A stretch of 64,000 nucleotides of DNA from Pseudomonas sp. MF4836 (GTDB lineage Bacteria; Pseudomonadota; Gammaproteobacteria; Pseudomonadales; Pseudomonadaceae): assembly GCF_002018875.1 (NCBI RefSeq), contig NZ_MVOL01000010.1, forward strand, positions 1-64,000, in the 5' to 3' direction. The position numbers were made by a program, and so were the translations under genes. This document shows, piece by piece, positions 9,165 to 16,181 of the stretch (positions are counted from its first letter, which is position 1; every line of letters starts with the position of its first letter). The notes beneath the pieces were generated by a model. It did not search any database. It was not told where the DNA came from and worked only from the letters and a program-made list of their open reading frames with translations.

Positions 9165-10945
9165 GACGGCACCGCCTGTTCTTTGGCCTGGTCATGGCCG
9201 CCCAGGGCCCACAGTCGGGCATAGGTTCCCCCGCGAGCGAGCAATGTGGCGTGGTTGCCTTGCTCCTGCACCTGGCCGTTCTCGAGCACGATGATCTGGT
9301 CGGCGTACATCACGCTGTCCAGGCGGTGAGCGATGACCAACAGGGTGCGGCCCGCGGCGAAGCGCGACAGCGCGTCCTGGATCGCCACTTCATTTTCGGC
9401 ATCGGCGGCGGCCGTGGCTTCGTCGAGCACCAGCACCGGCGGATCGAGCAGCACGGCACGGGCAATGCTCACCCGTTGCTGTTCGCCGCCGGAGAGCTGG
9501 GCGTCCTCGCCAATCACCGAGTCGTAGCCACGAGGCAGGCGCACAATGCGCTGGTGGATGTTGGCCATGCGCGCGGCGTCTTCGATTTCCTGCTGGCTGG
9601 CCGAGGGCCGGCCCAGGGCAATGTTGTCGCGCACGCTGGCATGAATCAGGCGCACCTCCTGCAGCACGAAACCCAGGTGCTGGTACAGGTTTGTCGACTC
9701 GATATGCCGCAGGTCCACGCCGCCCAGGGTGATGCGCCCCTCGCTCGGGTCGAAGAAGCGCAGCAGCAGGCGAGCCAGGGTCGATTTGCCAGCGCCCGAG
9801 GGGCCCACGATGGCGGTGGTGGTGCCCGGTTCAAGGGTGAAGCTGATGCCCGAGAGCACCTTGTGCCCGCTGGCGTAGCCATAGCCGACCTGCTCCAGGC
9901 GGATCTCGCTGCCAGCCGGCACCTGGCGTTGCGCCGCCGTCGGTTGTTCGAGCACCGGGGTCTGCAACAACTGCTGTACGCGCTGCGCTGCACCCGTCGC
10001 CTGATTCAGGTCGTGGGTGATGTAGTGCAGCAACAGCAGCGGGGCGCAGAGACCTGGCGTGACCAGGGCGAACGGCAGCACATCCAGCGGGGCGATCCAG
10101 CCCTGGCTGACGAACAGCGTGCCGCAGATCAGCACCACGCCGAGCACCGCCACCGGAGCGATCATGGCGTTGGCGTTGGCCATCGAGGCGACCAGCGGGC
10201 GGGTGAAACCAATGAAGGTCTGAGCGAAGGCGTCTATGGCCTCGCGGTAGCCGCGGTGTGCCTGGCCACTGGCGCCAAAGGACTTGACCACCGGGATGCC
10301 ATGGGTGAACTCGACCACGGCGTTATCGATGCGGCCCATCGCCGTGACGAATTCATCCATGTTCGCGCCGCTGGCTTTCATGGCCCTGGCGAAGAACAGG
10401 AAGTACGCGGGGAACGGCAGGATCGAGACGATGGCCATGGAGTAGTCCATCGCGAACAGGTAGATCACCGAAATCAGAATGGCGCCGACGGCGCGGCCGG
10501 CAGTGGTAAAGAAATGCGCGGTCAGGCTGTGCAGGGTGTTGATGTCGTCCTGCATTGCCTGCTTGACCTCGCCCGAGGCCCGGCTGGTGAACCAGCCCAG
10601 GGGCACTTGGCTCAGGCGCTGGGTGATCGCCAGGCGCAGGTGGTGGGTGAGGCGGTTGTCAGCCAGGTGGGCGAGCATTTCGGCGCAGGCCAGCAGCGCC
10701 ATTCCGACGAACAGGCTCGCCACGCTGATTGTCACCACCCACCACACCTCGCTGGCGCTGACGGCAACGTCACCGAGGACGATTCTGGCGAGCTGGGCAA
10801 TGCCGGCCAGCGGCACCAGGGCGAGCATCGCGCCGCCGGCTGCCAGCGTTGCCGCCACTGCCAATTGGCCACGGATCGGGCGCAGTACTTGACTGATCGG
10901 GCCGGGCACCTTGGGTGCGGCGCAGGCCGTGTCGTTAGTTTCCAT
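9158..10945 (-). CDS. ABC half-transporter, IrtA/YbtP/BarA-like
   Basis: This 595-residue protein has a membrane domain (about 20-330) followed by an ATPase domain with Walker A GPSGAGKST, signature LSGGEQQR and Walker B VLVLDEATAAAD. It is the first gene of the minus-strand cassette and the likely heterodimer partner of the next protein. It lacks the SIP-type flavin domain of mycobacterial IrtA. The 239-base gap to the divergent TetR gene carries a palindrome. Whether the pair imports or exports cannot be decided from sequence alone. Confidence 0.9.
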   Translation of the reverse strand: METNDTACAAPKVPGPISQVLRPIRGQLAVAATLAAGGAMLALVPLAGIAQLARIVLGDVAVSASEVWWVVTISVASLFVGMALLACAEMLAHLADNRLTHHLRLAITQRLSQVPLGWFTSRASGEVKQAMQDDINTLHSLTAHFFTTAGRAVGAILISVIYLFAMDYSMAIVSILPFPAYFLFFARAMKASGANMDEFVTAMGRIDNAVVEFTHGIPVVKSFGASGQAHRGYREAIDAFAQTFIGFTRPLVASMANANAMIAPVAVLGVVLICGTLFVSQGWIAPLDVLPFALVTPGLCAPLLLLHYITHDLNQATGAAQRVQQLLQTPVLEQPTAAQRQVPAGSEIRLEQVGYGYASGHKVLSGISFTLEPGTTTAIVGPSGAGKSTLARLLLRFFDPSEGRITLGGVDLRHIESTNLYQHLGFVLQEVRLIHASVRDNIALGRPSASQQEIEDAARMANIHQRIVRLPRGYDSVIGEDAQLSGGEQQRVSIARAVLLDPPVLVLDEATAAADAENEVAIQDALSRFAAGRTLLVIAHRLDSVMYADQIIVLENGQVQEQGNHATLLARGGTYARLWALGGHDQAKEQAVPSC

Positions 10946-11102
10946 GAGGAGGCGAGGTCCAGAAATTCAGGAGGATGAAAAAGCGCGTTCGCACTGCCTT
11001 GTGCCTGGCCTTGGCGAGTCGTTGCCGCGCTGCCGTGTTCCAGGAACAGGGCAGGGACTGGGTGCTGGATTCGCGTGAAACAGCCTTGAAAATCAACGCG
11101 GT

Positions 11103-11129
11103 AATTAGTTGCATGACTATAAACTAATT
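11103..11129. promoter_or_regulatory. Perfect palindrome, probable TetR operator
   Basis: AATTAGTT (11103-11110) and AACTAATT (11122-11129) are perfect inverted arms separated by 11 bases. The site lies 55 bases before the TetR start codon and about 160 bases before the divergent ABC operon. Local AT-richness contrasts with the surrounding DNA. Autoregulation and control of the divergent operon by the TetR protein is the simplest reading. Confidence 0.65.
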
Positions 11130-11184
11130 TGCGGAATCTAGACAAGACGGCTACAACACTGCAGTCCCCGCACTAGGAATCAGC

Positions 11185-11829
11185 ATGAAACCGCCACAAC
11201 CACCCGCAACACGCGGGCGTCCTCGCACCATCACCCGGGAACGGATCGTCGACGCCGGTATCAAGATGGGCTTGCCGAGCATCACCTTCGTGGGTGTCAG
11301 CGCCGCGCTCGGGGTCAGCCATATGGCGCTCTACAAGCACGTGGCGAACCTTGAGGCACTGAAGAGCATGGTCGCCGAGGAGATTTTCAGCCGTTGGCAG
11401 ATCCCCCAGGCCAGCGGCAAGGAGCCTGGCGGCCTGCGCGAGTACCTGAGTCTGTTCGTCACTTCGACTCGCGAGTTCGTCAAGGCTCACCCCGGGCTGA
11501 CCCCCTACGTGATCCGCAGGCTGGCGGCGACGCAGCCGATGCTTGCCAAGATCGACGGGCATCAGAGCCATATCGCCCAGGCCTATGGCATTTCAAAGGA
11601 GCAGGCGCGCTGGTTGCTGGCGACTGTGGCCTTCCACTGCATCGCCGTGTCCGACACGGTGTATTCGGTCACGGGCCGGGAGCCGGTGGTGAACGCGGAC
11701 CGTGCGGTGGAAGAGGCCGAAATGGAGCTGGAGCTGGCTCAGGGCATGCAGGCGCTGATTGTCGGCGCGCTGGCCATGCTGGAAGAGGGGATTGATGGCG
11801 TCGGCGCTGAGGGCCAGGTCACGACATAG
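11185..11829 (+). CDS. TetR-family transcriptional regulator
   Basis: This 214-residue protein has an N-terminal TetR helix-turn-helix (about 15-60, RERIVDAGIKMG and LGVSHMALYKHVANLEAL). The C-terminal part is an all-helical ligand-binding/dimerisation domain. The ATG is preceded by AGGA at good spacing. It is divergent from the siderophore transport cassette and shares its promoter region. It may let the operon respond to a ligand in addition to iron. The ligand is unknown. Confidence 0.88.
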   Translation: MKPPQPPATRGRPRTITRERIVDAGIKMGLPSITFVGVSAALGVSHMALYKHVANLEALKSMVAEEIFSRWQIPQASGKEPGGLREYLSLFVTSTREFVKAHPGLTPYVIRRLAATQPMLAKIDGHQSHIAQAYGISKEQARWLLATVAFHCIAVSDTVYSVTGREPVVNADRAVEEAEMELELAQGMQALIVGALAMLEEGIDGVGAEGQVTT

Positions 11830-11868
11830 GTTGCGGCTGCGATCGCCACTGCCGCTCGACTCCGGCCA

Positions 11869-11887
11869 CGGCTACAGGGGGTAGCCG
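11869..11887. terminator. Hairpin between convergent genes, REP-derived
   Basis: CGGCTAC-AGGGG-GTAGCCG forms a 7-bp stem between the convergent tetR and propeller genes. It has no T-tract, so factor-independent termination is doubtful. The arms are the conserved ends of the local REP family. Confidence 0.35.
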
Positions 11888-11900
11888 CGGCGGCTGGCTC

Positions 11901-12827
11901 TTATGCAGGCCGCACAGTCGACAGCTCCAACTGCTCGACCACTTCCCCGGTGAAAAAATCCACGACCTCGGCCAGATGGGTCAACAGATGATCGCCAAAC
12001 CAGTCGGCGGCGAGCCGGGCGGGTGGGCCTTTCTGGCGCACGACGGTGTTTTCGATCCGGCCGCTGTCGGCCGCGATGATGATGTCTTCGCCCCAGCGCG
12101 AGTGTGGCGTTGACGAGATCGGCACGCATAAATGGCTGCCGGATTCGTTGAACAGGATCGTCCCCGAGCCCAACTGGCCGTATTCCCCCAGGTCCCGGGA
12201 CCACAGCGTGGCGCCCGTGCGGTCGCAGCAGAGCAGCCGATTGCTGTCGGTCGTGACAAACAGGGACTGGCCGTCCCGGGAAAACCGCAGGCTCTTGCTC
12301 TTGGCCTCCAGCGCCAGCGTCAGCTTGTCGACTTCGCCACTGGCGCAGTCCACCGCCAGCAGGCTGTTGCGCGTACGCTCGTCGGGCACCCACAGCCTGC
12401 CTTGCAAGGGGTCGATGCAGCCGTAGCGCGCGTCCACATCTCGGGCGATAGGCTCACTGCAAGTTCCGTTGTCGAGGTCGATCACCACCGGGCGTTTTTT
12501 GCCATTGAAAGTGCTGGTCAGCGCGTAGCGGCCACTGGGGTCGAACCGGCACCAGAACGACAGGAACTGTTGGGTCTCATGCAGCGCCGCACCGTCCTCC
12601 AGAAAACTCAGGCGAGAGCGACTGGCGCCCCGCACCACCTGCCAGTCAGCCCCTTGCAGGGCCATGCGCCGACCATCGCGCGCCACATCCCACACCCTGT
12701 CATCCGGCTGGGCACCCAGCGGTTGGGTCAGCGCCCCCGTGTCCGGATGGTATTGGGTCAGGCACGGGACCTTGGCGGTGTCGCTCTTGTCAAAAAACAC
12801 CAGGCGGCGCGGAACATCGACGTACAT
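11901..12827 (-). CDS. Beta-propeller-like hypothetical protein
   Basis: This 308-residue cytoplasmic protein has repeated units of about 40-45 residues of the type RFSRDGQSLFVTTDSNRLL, RFDPSGRYALTSTFN and ILFNESGSHLCVPIS, which resemble WD40/YVTN propeller blades. I placed the start at ATG 12827 (MYVDVPRR). The frame is open upstream to 12977, but that part is Pro/Ser-rich and overlaps the divergent gene's promoter. Its function is unknown. A scaffold or immunity-like role is only a guess from the company it keeps. Confidence 0.7.
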   Translation of the reverse strand: MYVDVPRRLVFFDKSDTAKVPCLTQYHPDTGALTQPLGAQPDDRVWDVARDGRRMALQGADWQVVRGASRSRLSFLEDGAALHETQQFLSFWCRFDPSGRYALTSTFNGKKRPVVIDLDNGTCSEPIARDVDARYGCIDPLQGRLWVPDERTRNSLLAVDCASGEVDKLTLALEAKSKSLRFSRDGQSLFVTTDSNRLLCCDRTGATLWSRDLGEYGQLGSGTILFNESGSHLCVPISSTPHSRWGEDIIIAADSGRIENTVVRQKGPPARLAADWFGDHLLTHLAEVVDFFTGEVVEQLELSTVRPA

Positions 12828-12979
12828 GAAAACCCCAAAAGCCAGCGAACAAGGAGCGGCAGGATAAAGGCTGGGAGGAGGGGTGGAAAGTGACGTCTGG
12901 TGTGGCACACCTCCGGGCTGGGCGGATCCTGCATCGACGTTGCATACTCCGGCCTTTTGCATGGCGGATCCTTGCATCG

Positions 12980-13360
12980 ATGATTATTACTTTGAGCGAC
13001 GCCGACCTTGATGACGTGATGCGCGCCGCCATCGAAGAAGGCTCCGGCCTCGACCTGAACCCTATTGCTCAGCGCCTGCAGGTCGATCGGCGCGACCTGT
13101 TGAACCAGGTCGCGCTGGCCGTGGCCCGAAGGTTTACCTCCAACAGTCGGGATTTCGAGTTCTGCGATGAGGTCATGAACGGGTTGATTGGCGCGATTGT
13201 CGACCTGTCCCTGGACGCGCAAATGCCTGAGCCGGCGTTTTCCATCTATCAGGCGTTTGATGCCGGGGAATATTGCCACCGCGGCGATCCTCGGGAGGTG
13301 TGCCCCTGGGAGAAATACACGCGGCCGGAGCTGGAGCGGATTTTAGCGGCGGTGAAGTAG
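12980..13360 (+). CDS. Small acidic hypothetical protein
   Basis: This 126-residue soluble protein starts at ATG 12980 (MIITLSDADLDD). It has no membrane segment and looks mostly helical, with a C-terminal GEYCHRGD...CPWEKYT segment. I recognise no family. It is divergent from the propeller gene, with a gap of about 150 bases that must hold both promoters. Size and context would suit an immunity-type protein, but no motif proves it. Confidence 0.6.
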   Translation: MIITLSDADLDDVMRAAIEEGSGLDLNPIAQRLQVDRRDLLNQVALAVARRFTSNSRDFEFCDEVMNGLIGAIVDLSLDAQMPEPAFSIYQAFDAGEYCHRGDPREVCPWEKYTRPELERILAAVK

Positions 13361-13429
13361 CTGCTGCTGGAGGCTGCGCTGATCATAAAATCCAGCGCAA
13401 TTGTTCCAGGTGTACTTCCAGCGCCCATG

Positions 13430-13467
13430 AGGGCCAGCCCAGCCTCGTGCCTTGGCAGCGGCTACAG
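13430..13467. repeat. REP-like singlet
   Basis: AGGGCCAGCC...TTGGCAGCGGCTACAG matches the right-hand unit of the CTGTAGCC repeat family. The downstream open frame could be extended back across it, which argues that the extension is not coding. Confidence 0.6.
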
Positions 13468-13546
13468 CCGGGCAAATTGTTGTTTGACCCGGCGCGCGCG
13501 TCTGGGCAAGGATCCGCAACCCCTCTCACAACCCAGGCGCTCGATT

Positions 13547-14344
13547 TTGAATCACAAACAACTGCTGGCTTATCTTCCCCGTGATCTGGTCGATCCCATC
13601 GTGCATGACGTTTCGCGACTTACCGCCTGGGAGATGCTGGGCCCGGAAAAAGACCTTCATGAGGCGCTCGCGGCGCGGGTGATCGGGCCGCTGTTGTTGC
13701 GTTGGAATTGTGTGTTGAACGCCTCCGGGGAGGTTGCCACCGATCATTACAAGGACCTGATATGCCTGGCCCTGGCGGTGGTGCTGCACCGTCATGGGTT
13801 CAAGGACGACGGCTTGACCCACGGTGCGTTGCGGGCGGTCGACCGGCTCAACGACCAGGTGGTGCTGAGCGACGCTTTTTATCGCCAGCGCGAGGCGGTC
13901 AAGGCCTTGCTCGTTTCGCCGCCGACCGCGCTGAGCCGGCGCCCGGCAAGGACCAAGGACCAGACGTTCTGGAGGGCCGGTGATGCCGCGTCGGTGCAGA
14001 TCGGCGAGTGGTTCTACGGGATTTACGTCCTGGAGATCCTCGGCAATCACGAAGCGCCCATTGTCGAGATTTATGATTTTGCCTCGCGCCAGCGCCCCGC
14101 CCCGGCGGACCTCCTGCAGTGCCGGGCCAAGGGCCAGCGTTACAACGATGGCCAGCAGCGTATCTCGCGCCATGCGGCCTACGGCCTGCGGGATCTGCCT
14201 GACCGCGCGAATCAGTTCCAGATCATCGCCAGCGGCGTCGCGGCGCCCGGCACCGATCATTTGCAACCCTCGGTCGGCCTGTTCGCGGTCAGCGATCACT
14301 TCCGGCTGTTGCGGGATATCCAGGCGCTGTTTGCCCAGGCCTGA
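13547..14344 (+). CDS. Hypothetical protein, faintly Imm26-like C-terminus
   Basis: About 265 residues from a probable TTG start at 13547. The frame is open to 13427, but that part spans a REP element. The N-terminal half is helical (LLAYLPRDLVDPIVHD). The C-terminal half (FWRAGDAASVQIGEWFYGIYVLEIL) recalls the GD-start strand pattern of Imm26-type immunity proteins, but the similarity is weak and judged by eye. ATG 13637 is another possible start. Its function is unknown. Confidence 0.55.
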   Translation: MNHKQLLAYLPRDLVDPIVHDVSRLTAWEMLGPEKDLHEALAARVIGPLLLRWNCVLNASGEVATDHYKDLICLALAVVLHRHGFKDDGLTHGALRAVDRLNDQVVLSDAFYRQREAVKALLVSPPTALSRRPARTKDQTFWRAGDAASVQIGEWFYGIYVLEILGNHEAPIVEIYDFASRQRPAPADLLQCRAKGQRYNDGQQRISRHAAYGLRDLPDRANQFQIIASGVAAPGTDHLQPSVGLFAVSDHFRLLRDIQALFAQA

Positions 14345-14455
14345 CCTCGCGGGCAAGGCGCCAGGAGCAGGGCGCGCATAGAGCAAGATCGTACAAGCCA
14401 TCCCGGTCCGGATTAACTACTGTCTGTTCATGTTCAAAAAAGGAAGATCAGGAAC

Positions 14456-15136
14456 ATGACGCGCAAAATATTCTGGGACGAGCCTTACCGGACGATGCTG
14501 GACACCGTCGTCACCCAAGTGAACGGCGAGCAGGTGCAGGTCGAGGCGACGATATTTTTCGCCTTCTCCGGCGGCCAGGAAAGCGATCACGGCTCATTGG
14601 CCGGTTACCCGGTGATCAAGGCCGAAAAGCTCGGCCTGGAGATCGTCTACACCTTGGCGCACGACCACTCGCTCAAGGTCGGGGATCCGGTCGCATGGCG
14701 CATTGATTGGGCCAGGCGCTATCGGCTGATGCGTCTGCACTTCGCCGCGGAAATGGTCCTGCAACTGGTCTATCAACTGCGCCCGGGCATTGAGCGGATC
14801 GGTGCGCATATCGCCCAGGACAAGGCCCGGATCGATTTCGCCAGCGATGTCAGCCTTGCCGGCTGGTTCCCCGAGATCGAAGAGGCGGCGAACGAGCTGA
14901 TCGCCCGTGACCTGCCCATCGTCACCGACTTCAGCGATGTCCAGGCCCAGCGCAGGTATTGGCAGGTGGAGGGGTTTGCCCGGATGGCCTGTGGCGGCAC
15001 CCACCCCCGTTCAACCCGCGAGATTGGCCAGGTGAAACTCAAGCGCAAGAATACCGGCCGGGGCAAGGAGCGGATTGAGATCCTGTTGCTGGACGATCTG
15101 TCTGTTGAAACCCTTGCGGGTGAGTCTTCTGGTTAA
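14456..15136 (+). CDS. AlaX-type alanyl-tRNA editing protein
   Basis: This 226-residue freestanding homologue of the AlaRS editing domain is expected to hydrolyse Ser- or Gly-tRNA(Ala) in the cytoplasm. It shows the small beta-barrel region (FSGGQESDHGSL), the metal-site helix MRLHFAAEMVL and the second metal motif CGGTH. The usual HxxxH is HxxxE here, so one zinc ligand would be Glu instead of His. The ATG follows GGAAGATCAGGA. A REP-rich gap and a terminator follow the gene. Confidence 0.85.
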   Translation: MTRKIFWDEPYRTMLDTVVTQVNGEQVQVEATIFFAFSGGQESDHGSLAGYPVIKAEKLGLEIVYTLAHDHSLKVGDPVAWRIDWARRYRLMRLHFAAEMVLQLVYQLRPGIERIGAHIAQDKARIDFASDVSLAGWFPEIEEAANELIARDLPIVTDFSDVQAQRRYWQVEGFARMACGGTHPRSTREIGQVKLKRKNTGRGKERIEILLLDDLSVETLAGESSG

Positions 15137-15160
15137 TCCGGGTGGGGGCTTGGCACCTCG

Positions 15161-15294
15161 GTCCGCTAGCCGCGGGTGCCAGGCTCGGCTTGCCTATGGA
15201 TGCGGGCCATAAGAACCCACACTTCCCCCGCCTGTATCTCTCGCGCCTATTCTGGCCAGCATCTGAACGCGGCCTGAGCCTGCGGCGACTACAG
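15161..15294. repeat. Degenerate REP pair (about 130 bp)
   Basis: A decayed left unit (CGCTAGCCGCGGGTGCCAGGC) and a clearer right unit (GGCCTGAGCCTGCGGCGACTACAGG) enclose about 85 bases, the spacing seen in the three better pairs of this window. A short open frame across it (15142-15375) is not supported as a gene. Confidence 0.5.
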
Positions 15295-15324
15295 GCTCTC
15301 TTGCTCTTTTTCTTGATTTTTTTC

Positions 15325-15371
15325 AGCGCCTGCCCGGGCTTTTGCCGTGGGCGGTTGGGCGGCGCTTTTTT
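15325..15371 (+). terminator. Possible intrinsic terminator after alaX
   Basis: AGCGCC-T-GCCC (15325-15335) pairs with GGGC-GGCGCT (15357-15366), with one bulged T and a 21-base loop, and runs straight into TTTTTT (15366-15371). The position between alaX and the next operon fits termination. Confidence 0.45.
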
Positions 15372-15381
15372 GTGAATGAAG

Positions 15382-15396
15382 CTTTTGTGACAAAAG
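15382..15396. promoter_or_regulatory. Palindrome CTTTTG-TGA-CAAAAG upstream of phdA
   Basis: This is a perfect 6+6 inverted repeat with a 3-base centre. In addition TTTTGTGA occurs twice (15368-15375 and 15383-15390), 15 bases apart. It lies about 100 bases before the phdA-like start in an AT-rich stretch, so it is a candidate operator. The period is 15 and not 11, so it is not a standard Pho box. Confidence 0.45.
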
Positions 15397-15495
15397 TTCG
15401 GTAGCACCGGGTCGCACAGGTCTTGGCTATGTAACGCGCTTGAGGGGGCCCAGAGGGCTTTTTTCGGGGCGAGGCGGGATGCCAGGAGTGAGGCG

Positions 15496-16107
15496 ATGGG
15501 GACTATGGAACGTTACTCGAAAGTGGGCATGCAGGAGCTGGATCAGCGGCTGTCGAAGATTGTCGAGGCCGCGCGCAAGAAGCCGGTGTCGGTGTATCGC
15601 TACGGCGCGCCGTGGGTCTGGATTGTGTCCCAGGATGACTGGCAGGGGGCCTTGAAGGAGGTGTCCAGCTACATCCCGCCGGGGCATTCGCTGGTGCTGC
15701 TGCGCCCGCAGATCGATGACTTGCTGGCCGAGCACCGTGACCTGCTGCAAAGCCTGAACGCCGAGCCGGGCATGCTGATCGCGCCGCAGACGGTGTTGCA
15801 GATTTTGTTGCTGCAACTGCTGTATTCGGTGCCCAGCGAGCAGCAGTTGTACGAGCAGCTCAATTACAACCTGCTGTTCCGCTGGTTTGTCGGCCTGGAC
15901 CTGAATCAGAAGGTCTGGAGTTTCAACGCCCTCAGCCGCGACATCGCCACCTTGCTCAACAACCCGCGAGCGGTGCAACTGATCCAGAAAATCATCGGTG
16001 AAGTGTTCTGCGGCGCCTTGCTGCAAATGCCGGAGTTCTCCCTGAATTTCGCCTTGCTGCACACCTGGCTGTCGCGCCACGCCCACACATCGACATCGAA
16101 CAATTGA
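15496..16107 (+). CDS. phdA: PhdA-like protein: Phd-type N-terminus plus IS5-transposase-like domain
   Basis: This 203-residue protein has residues about 7-55 that resemble Phd/YefM antitoxins (GMQELDQRLSKIVEAARKKP, then VYRYGAPWVWIVS). Residues about 95-175 match the N-terminal DUF772 region of IS5-type transposases (SEQQLYEQLNYNLLFRWFVGL), but the catalytic DDE domain is missing. AGGAG at 15484 with 7-base spacing supports ATG 15496. From memory, P. aeruginosa PA0691 (PhdA, linked to phage-mediated lysis and DNA release in biofilms) sits at the same place before the TpsB gene. That identity is inferred from context and architecture. Confidence 0.75.
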   Translation: MGTMERYSKVGMQELDQRLSKIVEAARKKPVSVYRYGAPWVWIVSQDDWQGALKEVSSYIPPGHSLVLLRPQIDDLLAEHRDLLQSLNAEPGMLIAPQTVLQILLLQLLYSVPSEQQLYEQLNYNLLFRWFVGLDLNQKVWSFNALSRDIATLLNNPRAVQLIQKIIGEVFCGALLQMPEFSLNFALLHTWLSRHAHTSTSNN

Positions 16108-16181
16108 AGGGGCCAAACGCTGTGCAGACAGCGACGGCCGGTTCCGGGCGACCGGGCAATTTCGGCAATCTAGGGGGCGGT

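Noticed and set aside
15142..15375. A short open frame with a hydrophobic tail downstream of alaX
   Set aside because: It covers a decayed REP pair and the probable terminator, has no ribosome site, and its composition follows the repeat.
15366..15400. A Pho box upstream of phdA
   Set aside because: The direct repeats have a 15-base period and TTTTGTGA sequence. A Pho box needs two CTGTCAT-like units every 11 bases.
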